This document shows, piece by piece, positions 55,809 through 64,000 of a DNA stretch of 64,000 bases. Location of the stretch: the NCBI GenBank assembly GCA_029256185.1, contig JAQSYI010000008.1, forward strand, positions 62,001-126,000, in the 5' to 3' direction. Positions within the stretch are counted from its first letter, which is position 1. Each line of letters opens with the position of its first letter. The notes beneath the pieces are model-generated. The model had not been told where the DNA came from. It searched no databases and saw only the letters and a list, made by a program, of their open reading frames with translations. Position numbers and translations under genes: made by a program. This DNA is from Paenibacillaceae bacterium (lineage in GTDB: Bacteria; Bacillota; Bacilli; Paenibacillales; NBRC-103111).

Positions 55809-57362
55809 TTACGAATTGACTCCCGTCTCCCCCTCCTGCCGGATAGCAGGGGCCGCGCCCTGATCCCAGGCCATCACCCGGTTGCGGCCGGACTGCTTGG
55901 CCATGTAGAGCGCAGCATCGGCTTTCTTCAGCAATTCCTCCCGTTCTATTCCCGCTTCCGCCGGATAGCAAGTTGCCACCCCGATGCTTAGCGTAACAAC
56001 ACCCATAACCATGGAGCGCACATTGGGAATCGCTTCCTCCTCCACGGTCTTCCGGATGGATACTGCCGCTTGAAAGGCCCTCTCCATGCCCGAATCAGGC
56101 AGAACCAGAATAAATTCCTCGCCGCCGAACCGGGCGGCTATCCCATTCTCGTGGGCGGCATGCTGCTCCAGCACCCCGGCTATTCTCTTCAGGCATTGAT
56201 CCCCGGCAATATGCCCGTATGTATCGTTATAGATCTTGAAGCAATCAATATCGATCAAGGCAATGGCTATCGATTGGGAATATTGCACGGATTGCTCCCA
56301 GAACATGCGGTAGTACAGGTCCATCCCCCGCCGGTTATTGATTCCCGTCAAACCATCGGAGGTGGAGAGCTTCTCCAGCATCCGGTTCGCTTCAATCAGC
56401 CTGCTCTCCGATTCCTTCCGCAAAGAGATGTCCCGCGCCACAGCAAAGCACACCAATTCCCCCCGCAGCCGGAACACGCGGCCCGATATTTCCACCGGAA
56501 TGAAACGCCCGTCCCCTGCCGCAAGCGACCACTCAAAGATATGCTGCTCTCCCCTAAGGGCACATTGATACTCCGTATCATCCTCAAAAGCAAGGAAATC
56601 AGAATCATAGATATCCGCAGGAGATCCCGCCAGCACTTTCTCCCGGGTTATACCCATGAATCGGATGACAGCTTCGTTCACCTCCAGATACCGCTCCGGC
56701 TTGCCGTCCTTCACGCTGAACAGGAAGGCCATATCATGGGCGCTTTGAAACAACAGCCTGTACTTTTCTTCGTTATAATGGACTTCATCATACAGCGTGT
56801 TCATCCGCATCAGCTGCATATGAAGAATGTAGCACAGGCACACGGTGGGCAAGGAGACAAGGGTGTAGTAGAACATCACATTAAGCAGCGTGGCTGCATC
56901 CCGTAAAACAGAGGCATAAGTCAGGAAGATGGAGACGTATGTAAAAAAATATCCCAGCGCCCAGGTGCTGGGACGCAGGGGCGGTCCTCTCCGCAAAATC
57001 AGGATATTCCCCAAAGCGATCACAAAAGTGCTCACCACTCCCACAATGGAAGCATAATAAAATCCACCCTGCCAGAAGCGGGCCACGGAAATAAACAGGG
57101 CAGCAATCAGGGAGGAGGACCATCCTCCCAGCATAGTGGCAATCAGGACGGCAATACTCCTCAGATCCATCCGGACAGGGCCCTCAACCAGAATGGCCGC
57201 CCATACGAGAAACATCCCGGCTAATCCGAAGAAGATCCCGACCAGCATCTGACGAAGTTTTCCGTCCCGCATCGGCCTGTCCGCCCTAACCATCGAGGCC
57301 AAATAATGCCCAAAAACACAGAGCAGCAATATAGAGGCATTGGTAATATACTGTTGAACCAT
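55809..57362 (-). CDS. Membrane diguanylate cyclase with 5TM sensor, PAS and GGDEF domains
   Basis: A 517-residue c-di-GMP synthase. About six membrane helices in the first 190 residues match the 5TM-LytS-type sensory module, followed by a PAS domain (about 208-330, YRLLFQSAHDMAFLF...ISLRKESE) and a GGDEF domain with the active motif GGEEF in ARFGGEEFILVLPDS near 440. The ATG at 57362 is preferred over an upstream TTG at 57386, since AGAGGTG precedes it. It converges on the flavoprotein gene. Catalytically competent by motif. Confidence 0.92.
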   Translation of the reverse strand: MVQQYITNASILLLCVFGHYLASMVRADRPMRDGKLRQMLVGIFFGLAGMFLVWAAILVEGPVRMDLRSIAVLIATMLGGWSSSLIAALFISVARFWQGGFYYASIVGVVSTFVIALGNILILRRGPPLRPSTWALGYFFTYVSIFLTYASVLRDAATLLNVMFYYTLVSLPTVCLCYILHMQLMRMNTLYDEVHYNEEKYRLLFQSAHDMAFLFSVKDGKPERYLEVNEAVIRFMGITREKVLAGSPADIYDSDFLAFEDDTEYQCALRGEQHIFEWSLAAGDGRFIPVEISGRVFRLRGELVCFAVARDISLRKESESRLIEANRMLEKLSTSDGLTGINNRRGMDLYYRMFWEQSVQYSQSIAIALIDIDCFKIYNDTYGHIAGDQCLKRIAGVLEQHAAHENGIAARFGGEEFILVLPDSGMERAFQAAVSIRKTVEEEAIPNVRSMVMGVVTLSIGVATCYPAEAGIEREELLKKADAALYMAKQSGRNRVMAWDQGAAPAIRQEGETGVNS

Positions 57363-57529
57363 CCGGCTAGCACCTCTTCGAAGCAATAATTCTCTCTATT
57401 TCGGCGGTTTGCAACTTATATCCTGCTTACGCCCCTGCGAAAACACAATATTAATCAAAAATTTGCTTTCCATCTCTCATAAGCTTGTATAACGCCATTC
57501 CGGCATTTCCGTTAAAGACTCTATACCCA

Positions 57530-58795
57530 TTATATCAACAGATTAAACAGCACCGGATCCTTATTCAGCTCAATATAAGAAATTCCCTTCTTGTTCATCC
57601 GGTCAATCAGGGGCTCATAATCCTCCCGGTTCTTCAGCTCCACCCCCACCAAAGCGGGACCGTTATCCTTATTATGCTTCTTGGTGTATTCGAAGCGCAC
57701 GATATCGTCATCGGGTCCCAGCACCTCATCAAGAAATTCCCGGAGAGCTCCCGCCCGCTGCGGGAAGTTCACCGTGAAATAATGCTTCAGTCCTTCGTAA
57801 ATCAGGGACCGTTCCTTGATTTCCTGCATCCGGGCAATATCGTTGTTGCCTCCGCTTACAACGCATACCACCCGCTTGCCCTTGATCTCTTCCTTGCGGC
57901 TCTCAAGCGCGGCAATCGCAAGCGCTCCTGCGGGCTCTGCCACAATGGCATTATGATTGTACAGATCGAGAATCGTGGTGCATACCTGCCCCTCGGCGAC
58001 CAACACAATATCATCAAGCAGAACACGGCACATCTCATAGGGCAGCTGCCCGACCCGCTTGACAGCCGCACCATCCACAAACTTGTCGATATGCTCCAGA
58101 GTAACCACCTGCTGCCGGGCAAGGGCTTCCGTCATGGAGGCCGCACCTTCAGGTTCAACCCCGATGATTTTGGTTGCAGGACTGACTGTCTTCACATAAG
58201 CCCCGACTCCCGCCGACAGACCGCCGCCGCCGATGGTAACGAACAAATAATCCACGGGCCCCTTGGCATCCTCCATCATTTCCATGCCGACTGTACCGTT
58301 GCCCGCAATAATCTTGGCGTCATCGAAGGGATGAATGAATACCAGCCCGGCAGACTCGCAGGCCTTCATCGCCTCTGCGAACGCATCATCGAAGGTATCT
58401 CCCGTGAGAATCACCTCTACCGCGGAGCCTCCGAACATTTTCACCTGGCTGACCTTCTGTCCCGGAGTGGTGCTGGGCATGTAGATCTTCCCGTGGATGC
58501 CCAGAGTATTGCATGAGAATGCCACCCCTTGAGCGTGGTTCCCGGCGCTCGCACAGACGATTCCCCGGCTGCGCTCCTCGGGAGACAGGCTGCTGATTTT
58601 ATAGTAGGCCCCCCGGATTTTGAAGGAACGCACCACCTGGAGATCCTCGCGCTTCAAGAACACCTCGCAGTCGTATTTATTGGACAAATAGGCATCGCGC
58701 AAGAGCGGCGTCCGCCGGATAACCTCCTTCAAAGCGTGATGCGCCAGCACAATCTCGCCCATTCCCACCATATTGTCAGGCAGCTCGTTACTCAT
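57530..58795 (-). CDS. ilvA: Threonine ammonia-lyase (threonine deaminase)
   Basis: A 421-residue PLP enzyme that converts threonine to 2-oxobutanoate, first step of isoleucine synthesis. PLP-Lys lies in the KREDLQVVRSFKIRGAYYK segment, with the phosphate-binding loop SGGNND near 320 and the VTIGGGGLSAGVGAY segment. A single C-terminal ACT-like domain (about 330-420) fits the short IlvA form that is regulated by isoleucine. The gene follows a T-box leader, so isoleucine tRNA status controls it. Confidence 0.95.
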   Translation of the reverse strand: MSNELPDNMVGMGEIVLAHHALKEVIRRTPLLRDAYLSNKYDCEVFLKREDLQVVRSFKIRGAYYKISSLSPEERSRGIVCASAGNHAQGVAFSCNTLGIHGKIYMPSTTPGQKVSQVKMFGGSAVEVILTGDTFDDAFAEAMKACESAGLVFIHPFDDAKIIAGNGTVGMEMMEDAKGPVDYLFVTIGGGGLSAGVGAYVKTVSPATKIIGVEPEGAASMTEALARQQVVTLEHIDKFVDGAAVKRVGQLPYEMCRVLLDDIVLVAEGQVCTTILDLYNHNAIVAEPAGALAIAALESRKEEIKGKRVVCVVSGGNNDIARMQEIKERSLIYEGLKHYFTVNFPQRAGALREFLDEVLGPDDDIVRFEYTKKHNKDNGPALVGVELKNREDYEPLIDRMNKKGISYIELNKDPVLFNLLI

Positions 58796-58836
58796 GATTT
58801 ACATACCCCCACCGGTATAATTATTTGTAAAAACAC

Positions 58837-59170
58837 AAAAAAACCCGTCCCCTAAGGGACGAGAGAGACTCTCGCGATACCACCCTTGTTCCGTCAAGCA
58901 GATTATCCCTTTGTACCAAGAGACTCACTGGCTGAACGGCCCTCCTTCACGCACACTGTTGATGCGCATCCTGTATAACGGCAGGCTGCCGGCACAGTCT
59001 ACGGCTTGCTCCGGGGTGTGCATTCCGGGACAAGAGGTTCAACCGGCTTCTCCAAGATGATATTCAGCGGCCGCTTCAACATTGGCTTGCAGCAGGTTGC
59101 CAATTCTCTGGGGATGAGGCGGGCGCTTACTCGTTCTCTTCAACGAATTTGGACTAACGTATCCTATTGA
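58837..59170 (-). promoter_or_regulatory. T-box riboswitch of ilvA
   Basis: The minus-strand leader has the T-box element (AAGGGTGGTATCGCG at 58873-58887) directly before a terminator hairpin (58840-58864, cgtcccttaggggacg) with a T-run. Stem I is present and a specifier-loop candidate AATATCA (59058-59064) offers an AUC codon followed by A, that is isoleucine. Uncharged tRNA-Ile would stabilise the antiterminator and let ilvA be transcribed. Confidence 0.9.
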
Positions 59171-59175
59171 ATTAA

Positions 59176-59204
59176 GTTATACCTTCTTCTCGCCTGCTTG
59201 TCAA
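59176..59204 (-). promoter_or_regulatory. Promoter of the ilvA leader
   Basis: Consensus -35 TTGACA (59199-59204), a 17-base spacer and -10 TATAAC (59176-59181). The -35 overlaps the end of the yezD coding region. Confidence 0.85.
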
Positions 59205-59413
59205 TTGGAGGTTTTGGAGCTGTTTTTCTTCTTCGCGTGGTCAGAGGATGATACCGGCACCCCCGGCTCAACCTCGAAGCGCTTCCGCTCTGTGCGCTCA
59301 ATCTGCACAATACGCCCGTCGTGAATGGTGATGAGCACCTGGCCAAAGTCAATGCCGTGTAAACTCTCCTTGATCCGCTCCAGCCAGTAATCCTCTTGCT
59401 CCGGCGATCCCAT
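59201..59413 (-). CDS. yezD: YezD family protein
   Basis: A 70-residue protein of the DUF2292/YezD family with the segment HGIDFGQVLITIHDGRIVQIERTERKRF. Relatives occur beside sulfur-assimilation genes, and this one is the last gene of the sulfate transport operon, 28 bases after the ATPase stop. AGGAGGGG precedes the ATG. It may bind RNA or act in sulfur metabolism; no function is established to my knowledge. Confidence 0.9.
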   Translation of the reverse strand: MGSPEQEDYWLERIKESLHGIDFGQVLITIHDGRIVQIERTERKRFEVEPGVPVSSSDHAKKKNSSKTSN

Positions 59414-59441
59414 ACGACCCCTCCTGCATCAGCACCTGTAA

Positions 59442-60500
59442 TTAGAGACCCAGAACTGCATGCTCCGCTTTCAGAGCATTCTCGGCAATCTCCGCGGTCG
59501 GCCCTTCGAATACGTACAAACGGTGAATCATGACCCAGATGGAATCTCCCACGGACAAGAGAGGCTTTTCAAGCGACCGGTATACGGTCAGCCTGTGCCC
59601 GGCCAGATCCACATCCAATTGCCAACGGCTGCCGCAGAACAGCGTATCCCGGATAACCGCCTCATCTGCGGCCAGTGGCTGGGAGAGCTCGCCGCGCTTG
59701 CCCGCTTCGATGAATTCGGGCCGTACGATCGCCTTCCCATATCCCTCGTAATCCGCAAAACCCTTGATGGAGCCAGGCTTGTCGAGCACCTTGGACTCCC
59801 CGATGAAATTGGCGACAAAAGGGCTCTCGGGACCGCTGTATATAGTAAGCGGGGTACCCTTTTGCTCCAGTCTGCCGCTCTGGATGATCATAATCTCGTC
59901 GGCCACCTCCATGGCCTCCTCCTGGTCATGGGTCACGAATACGGTGGTGATGCCCACACGGCGGATGGTTTCCTTCAGCCATGCCCGCAATTCCTTGCGG
60001 ACCTTGGCGTCAATGGCCGCGAAGGGCTCATCTAAGAGCAGCAGCTCCGGCTCGGGCGCAAGCGCGCGGGCGAAGGCCACCCGTTGCCGTTGGCCTCCCG
60101 AGAGCTGATTGGGGTAACGCTTTTCCAGCCCGGCAAGTCCCGTCAGCTCCAGAAGCTCCTTCACCCGGGCCTTGATGTCGGCCTTCTTCCACTTCTTGAC
60201 CCCAAGGCCGAAGGCGATATTATCGAATACATTCATATGTCTGAACAAGGCATAATTCTGGAAAACAAAGCCGATGTTGCGCTCCTGGGGAGGCAGATGA
60301 TTCACCGCTTCCCCGTTAAAGCGGATATCCCCCGAATCAGGCTGCTCCAGACCGGCGAGCATCCTAAGAATCGTTGTTTTGCCGCCGCCGGATGGCCCCA
60401 GAAGACCGATAAGCTTTCCCTTCTCGATATCGAAGGTAACGTCATTGGAAGCTGTGAAGCTGCCAAACGTTTTGCGCAGTTGTTTAACCTCCACGTGCAT
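59442..60500 (-). CDS. cysA: Sulfate/thiosulfate ABC transporter ATP-binding protein
   Basis: A 352-residue ATPase energising sulfate import. Walker A GPSGGGKTT, signature LSGGQRQR, Walker B LLLLDEPF, and switch His in FVTHDQEEAM are intact; the C-terminal domain (about 235-352) is the TOBE-like regulatory region. I chose the ATG at 60500, 11 bases after AAGGAG; an extended frame to 60548 overlaps the permease. The neighbouring permeases and binding protein confirm sulfate specificity. Confidence 0.95.
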   Translation of the reverse strand: MHVEVKQLRKTFGSFTASNDVTFDIEKGKLIGLLGPSGGGKTTILRMLAGLEQPDSGDIRFNGEAVNHLPPQERNIGFVFQNYALFRHMNVFDNIAFGLGVKKWKKADIKARVKELLELTGLAGLEKRYPNQLSGGQRQRVAFARALAPEPELLLLDEPFAAIDAKVRKELRAWLKETIRRVGITTVFVTHDQEEAMEVADEIMIIQSGRLEQKGTPLTIYSGPESPFVANFIGESKVLDKPGSIKGFADYEGYGKAIVRPEFIEAGKRGELSQPLAADEAVIRDTLFCGSRWQLDVDLAGHRLTVYRSLEKPLLSVGDSIWVMIHRLYVFEGPTAEIAENALKAEHAVLGL

Positions 60501-60508
60501 GGTCGATC

Positions 60509-61390
60509 TCACTCCTTCTCTTTGGCTAGACTCTGATGATGCTTCCATTCCACAAGCGACTTCACGACCAGCGTGATGACAGCCAGGAGCACCAGCAGAG
60601 AGGCGACCGCAAACGAGGCGGCAAATTTGTAGTCATTGTACAGAATTTCCACTTGAAGCGGCAGCGTATTGGTTTCCCCCCGGATCTTGCCGGAGACGAC
60701 GGACACAGCGCCGAATTCTCCCATGGCCCGGGCATTGCACAAGATGATGCCGTACAACAAACCCCACTTGATGTTGGGCAGCGTTACCTTGGTGAAGATG
60801 CGCCAGCCCCGCGCACCCAAAGTAGCCGCGGCCTCCTCCTCCTGGGACCCCTGCGCCTGCATGAGGGGAATCAGCTCTCTGGCGACGAAGGGAAAGGTAA
60901 CAAAGCTCGTAGCCAGGATAATGCCGGGAAGGGCGAAGATGACTTTAATATCATGATCCTGCAGCCAAGGTCCGAACCAGCCCTTTGCCCCGAAGAGAAG
61001 GATGAAGACCAAGCCCGAGATGACGGGAGATATGGCAAAGGGCAGATCGATCAAGGTTATCAGCAGATTCTTGCCTTTGAAGCGGAACTTGGTGATGGCC
61101 CAGGCGGCGGCAACTCCGAATAGGGTATTGAGCGGCACGGCAATGCCTGCAGTAAGCAGAGTCAGCTTCACTGCCGCCAGCGCATCCTTGTCGTGAAGGG
61201 AGGCAAAGTATACGCTGGCCCCGTTGCGGAACGCTTGGGCGAATACGGTAATCAGAGGGAGCACCAGCACCACTGTCAGGAACAGCAGGGCCACGGTAAT
61301 CAGCACAACCCGCACGGCCAACGGCTCTGTTGTAGGACGGCTCTTGCGGGCAGAGGGGCTGTTTAAGCGGGCAGAGACTGTTCCGGCCAT
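60509..61390 (-). CDS. cysW: Sulfate ABC transporter permease
   Basis: A 293-residue membrane permease with about six helices, the [15 protein letters not shown] segment and EAA loop ([21 protein letters not shown]) of the sulfate family. ATG 61390 follows AAGGAGG by eight bases; an in-frame GTG at 61399 is less well placed. Pairs with the permease encoded upstream. Confidence 0.95.
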   Translation of the reverse strand: MAGTVSARLNSPSARKSRPTTEPLAVRVVLITVALLFLTVVLVLPLITVFAQAFRNGASVYFASLHDKDALAAVKLTLLTAGIAVPLNTLFGVAAAWAITKFRFKGKNLLITLIDLPFAISPVISGLVFILLFGAKGWFGPWLQDHDIKVIFALPGIILATSFVTFPFVARELIPLMQAQGSQEEEAAATLGARGWRIFTKVTLPNIKWGLLYGIILCNARAMGEFGAVSVVSGKIRGETNTLPLQVEILYNDYKFAASFAVASLLVLLAVITLVVKSLVEWKHHQSLAKEKE

Positions 61391-61477
61391 AACAGCCACC
61401 TCCTTGCTCTTGGTTGATTGGCTTGCAGAGATGATACATTGGCTTGCAGCAACGGTACAACGGCAGAGAACGAACCG

Positions 61478-62320
61478 TTATGCATCATGAACGGACATCC
61501 TCCTTCTGGCGCGCCACTGCAAATAATTGATCAGCATAATCATTACAAAGGACATGAGGAGCAACACCACGGCGATGGCAGTGGCTCCCGCATAATCGAA
61601 CTGCTCCAGCTTGGTCATGATCAGAAGCGGCGCAATCTCCGTCCGCATGGGCATGTTCCCGGAGATGAACACCACTGATCCGTATTCCCCGAGCCCCCGG
61701 GAGAAGGCCAGGGCGAAGCCGGTAAGCAGGGCAGGCAGCAGCTCGGGCAGGATCACCCGGAAGAAGGTCCGCAGCCGGTAAGAGCCCAGGGAGGCGGCTG
61801 CCTCCTCGATTTCCCGGTCCAGCTCCTCCAGAATAGGCTGTACGGTTCTGACCACGAACGGCAATCCGATGAATACCAGTGCGATGGTAATTCCGAGAGG
61901 CGAATACGCTGATTTGATTCCCAGCTTGCCAAGCCAGCTGCCCATCCAGCCGTTCTGGCTGTAGATGGTGGTCAGCGCTATCCCGGCGACGGCCGTGGGC
62001 AAGGCGAACGGCAGGTCCACCATGGCATCGATGATCCGCTTGCCGGGAAACTCATAGCGCACCAGCACCCACGCCACCAGCAGACCGAATACAGCATTGA
62101 TCAGCGCGGCGTACAGCGACGTGGTGATACTGATCTGATAGGAGGCCAGCACACGGTCATCGGTAACCGTCGCCCAGAACCGGTCCAATCCCACTGACAT
62201 GGATTTGAAGAACAGCGCTGACAGCGGGAACAGCACCACAAGACTGAGATAAAAGATCGTATAGCCCATCGTCAGGCCAAAGCCCGGCAGCAGATGCCGC
62301 CTCTTGGTCAAACTGCTCAT
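61478..62320 (-). CDS. cysT: Sulfate ABC transporter permease
   Basis: A 280-residue membrane permease with six helices. Diagnostic segments include FGLTMGYTIFYLSLVVLFPLSAL, MVDLPFALPTAVAGIAL and the EAA loop (IEEAAASLGSYRLRTFFRVILP). It is also called cysU. AGGAGTG precedes the ATG. With CysW it forms the channel for sulfate or thiosulfate. Confidence 0.95.
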   Translation of the reverse strand: MSSLTKRRHLLPGFGLTMGYTIFYLSLVVLFPLSALFFKSMSVGLDRFWATVTDDRVLASYQISITTSLYAALINAVFGLLVAWVLVRYEFPGKRIIDAMVDLPFALPTAVAGIALTTIYSQNGWMGSWLGKLGIKSAYSPLGITIALVFIGLPFVVRTVQPILEELDREIEEAAASLGSYRLRTFFRVILPELLPALLTGFALAFSRGLGEYGSVVFISGNMPMRTEIAPLLIMTKLEQFDYAGATAIAVVLLLMSFVMIMLINYLQWRARRRMSVHDA

Positions 62321-62369
62321 AGAAACACTCCTGGCTCAACCGGCTTATCCGGAATGATATGGTTATCGT

Positions 62370-63455
62370 TTATTTGGAAGGCTTGTAGATTTGGTCAAAA
62401 ATACCGTTGTCGGAGAAATGGGTCTTCTGTGCTTTGGCCCAGCCGCCGAAATCCTTGTCGATGGTAACCATCTTGATTTCTTGGAATTGGCCGGCATATT
62501 TCTTCGCCACGGATTCAAGGCGCGGACGGTAGAAGTTCTGGGCGGCAATCTCCTGGCCCTGCTCTGTGTACAGGTATTCCAGATACGCCTGCGCCACTTC
62601 ACGGGTTCCCCGCTTATCCACTACCTTATCGACAATCGCAACCGGAGGTTCGGCCAGAATGCTGATGGAGGGGCTGACAATCTCGAATTTGTCCTTGAAT
62701 TCCTTCAGCGACAGATAGGCTTCATTCTCCCAGGCAATCAGCACATCGCCGATTCCCCGTTCCACGAAGGTAGTTGTAGAGCCGCGGGCACCGGAATCAA
62801 GCACGGGCACGTTCTTGAACAGCTTGGTGACAAAATCCTTGGCGGCCGCTTCGTCATTATTGTTCTTGGACAACGCGTAAGCCCAGGCAGCCAGGTAGTT
62901 CCAGCGTGCGCCCCCGGATGTCTTGGGGTTGGGGGTAATTACCTGAATTCCGTCCTTCACCAGATCATCCCAGTCCTTGATTCCCTTGGGATTGCCCTTC
63001 TTCACCAGAAATACGATTGTGGATGTATAGGGGGAGCTGTTGTCCTTCAGCTTGGCTTGCCAGCCTTCATTGATCTGGCCTGCGGCCTGTACGGAATCTA
63101 TGTCGAAGCCCAGAGCCAGCGTTACCACGTCGGCTTCCAGACCGTCTACCACAGAGCGGGCCTGGGAACCGGAGCCGCCATGGGATTGCTTGATGGTAAC
63201 CGTCTGGCCCGTCTTCCCCTTCCAATATTCGGCGAAGGATTTATTGAAGGCGTCGTATAATTCACGGGTAGGATCGTAGGATACGTTAGTTATTTCCACA
63301 GCCTTAGGGGCAGGAGCCTTGGTGGCGGCTGCACCGGCAGACGCACTGGGTGCTGCAGTTGGCGCGGAATCGGCCTCCTCTTTCTCGCCGCAGCCGGCAA
63401 GACCGGTAACTAATGCTAATGACAAGGCAATTACGGACAACAGTTGTTTTTTCAT
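62370..63455 (-). CDS. Sulfate-binding lipoprotein
   Basis: A 361-residue extracytoplasmic binding protein, first gene of the operon. The signal peptide ends in TGLAGC (lipid-anchored), then an Ala/Pro-rich linker. Sulfate-family motifs are [41 protein letters not shown] and [20 protein letters not shown]. The start at 63455 follows GGGAGA; an upstream extension to 63539 carries no signal sequence. Family members bind sulfate or thiosulfate; sequence does not separate sbp from cysP by eye. Confidence 0.95.
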   Translation of the reverse strand: MKKQLLSVIALSLALVTGLAGCGEKEEADSAPTAAPSASAGAAATKAPAPKAVEITNVSYDPTRELYDAFNKSFAEYWKGKTGQTVTIKQSHGGSGSQARSVVDGLEADVVTLALGFDIDSVQAAGQINEGWQAKLKDNSSPYTSTIVFLVKKGNPKGIKDWDDLVKDGIQVITPNPKTSGGARWNYLAAWAYALSKNNNDEAAAKDFVTKLFKNVPVLDSGARGSTTTFVERGIGDVLIAWENEAYLSLKEFKDKFEIVSPSISILAEPPVAIVDKVVDKRGTREVAQAYLEYLYTEQGQEIAAQNFYRPRLESVAKKYAGQFQEIKMVTIDKDFGGWAKAQKTHFSDNGIFDQIYKPSK

Positions 63456-63567
63456 CTTCCATTTCTCCCATCTCTTTTTGGAAAGTCGGGTATGCCCCCG
63501 CATGTTATGTGCTCTCGAAAAAAACACGCTCAATTGCATCGATCTCCGGCTGTCCGGTAGATGGAAT

Positions 63568-63601
63568 TTATTAATCCTATAAAATTAGTAAGGATTAATA
63601 A
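63568..63601. promoter_or_regulatory. Inverted-repeat operator of the sulfate operon
   Basis: Perfect 11-base arms (63568-63578 and 63591-63601) around a 12-base AT-rich centre, located where transcription from the promoter at 63609-63638 would begin. A repressor such as a CymR-type sulfur regulator could bind here; identity is inference. Confidence 0.7.
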
Positions 63602-63608
63602 TGTGCTC

Positions 63609-63638
63609 ATTTTAGCACCCGTAATTAAGATTAGTCAA
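63609..63638 (-). promoter_or_regulatory. Promoter of the sulfate transport operon
   Basis: -35 TTGACT (63633-63638), 18-base spacer, -10 TAAAAT (63609-63614); transcript would start near 63601 and read through the inverted repeat and binding protein gene. Confidence 0.8.
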
Positions 63639-63810
63639 TGGCCCAAAGCGGTTTTTTATATCTTTTTTTTAAAATGAGCATAAGTTTTTGTTATAAAAGG
63701 CTTTCAGGGAATCCGCATCCGCGGCGGTTGCCTTTTCGCAGGTCGGGCATCCCGGCAGCTGGAAGCGGTTAGAGGCAGGTTGCGGCTAGCGGCCGGATGG
63801 GATATGCGGA

Positions 63811-63905
63811 CGGTTGCGATTTGGCCGGTTGCGATTTGGCCGGTTGCGATTTGCGGACGGTTGCAATTTGGTCGGTTGCAATTTGCGGACGATTGCGATT
63901 TGCGA
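63811..63905. repeat. Short tandem repeat, about 15-17 bp units
   Basis: Units beginning CGGTTGC at 63811, 63826, 63841, 63858, 63873 and a variant at 63890, alternating 15 and 17 bases. A minus-strand frame through it (KSQPAKSQPAK) is a repeat artefact. The surrounding 63640-64000 holds no gene that I can support. Confidence 0.75.
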
Positions 63906-64000
63906 CCAACCTTTTGCTCCGTTCTTCGCTAACTGCTGTGTTTTGCACCAATGATCTGCTATGGTCCACTAGAATTCGGCAAGGAGCTCTTCGGCCCAAA

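Noticed and set aside
63769..63999. Minus-strand frame of 76 codons with KSQPAK repeats
   Set aside because: It translates a short tandem repeat, has no ribosome site, and lacks protein-like composition.

Overview
The window looks like a low-to-moderate GC Firmicute of the Paenibacillaceae, most likely Paenibacillus. Reasons: LplB/LplC-type sugar ABC transporters paired with YesN-type and AraC regulators, strong AGGAGG ribosome binding sites with frequent GTG/TTG starts, a T-box leader on ilvA, bacilliredoxin, YezD, and intergenic CGGAA...TTCCG palindromes. This placement is by resemblance only. I saw no rRNA, tRNA, insertion sequence, prophage or CRISPR array.

1-28.2 kb is a large carbohydrate-utilisation region. 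A two-component system (left-truncated sensor kinase plus AraC-type response regulator) precedes one complete sugar ABC transporter without ATPase (binding lipoprotein, two permeases). Then come a GH9 enzyme without a signal peptide, a surface parallel beta-helix protein, a membrane-anchored SurA/PrsA-like foldase, a 1589-residue secreted GH99/WbsX-like multidomain protein, and a second binding protein with two permeases. Divergent to these are a GH130 phosphorylase/hydrolase, a membrane AraC regulator, a soluble AraC regulator and a GH94 phosphorylase. The simplest reading is that large extracellular proteins bind and cut a beta-linked glycan, two importers take up oligosaccharides, and cytoplasmic GH9, GH94 and GH130 enzymes finish by hydrolysis and phosphorolysis. 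The substrate cannot be read from sequence.

28.2-31.8 kb holds small accessory genes: an unknown protein, a P-loop kinase, a small protein coupled to a retropepsin-like protease, and a Fic protein. 31.8-35.1 kb is the transglutaminase / alpha-E / circularly permuted ATP-grasp operon. 35.4-39.9 kb has a PepSY lipoprotein, and a LysR regulator divergent from a short pyruvate kinase.

40.0-43.3 kb is the most unusual block: a tightly overlapping operon of a leaderless substrate-binding-like protein, a UreG/HypB-like GTPase, a small apparently frameshifted reading frame, an orphan ABC ATPase with no permease, and a radical SAM protein. I cannot assign it to a described pathway. 43.3-44.0 kb is non-coding and repeat-rich.

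44-59 kb is mostly housekeeping: metallophosphoesterase, mutY, an AraC regulator, glpD, acpS, nadE, bacilliredoxin, a flavoprotein, a diguanylate cyclase and T-box-controlled ilvA. Both mutY and glpD carry in-frame 39-bp minisatellites encoding 13-residue repeats, a striking coincidence for two unrelated enzymes. 59.2-63.5 kb is a sulfate ABC importer operon ending in yezD, with a strong promoter and an inverted-repeat operator. The right edge is non-coding with a short tandem repeat.
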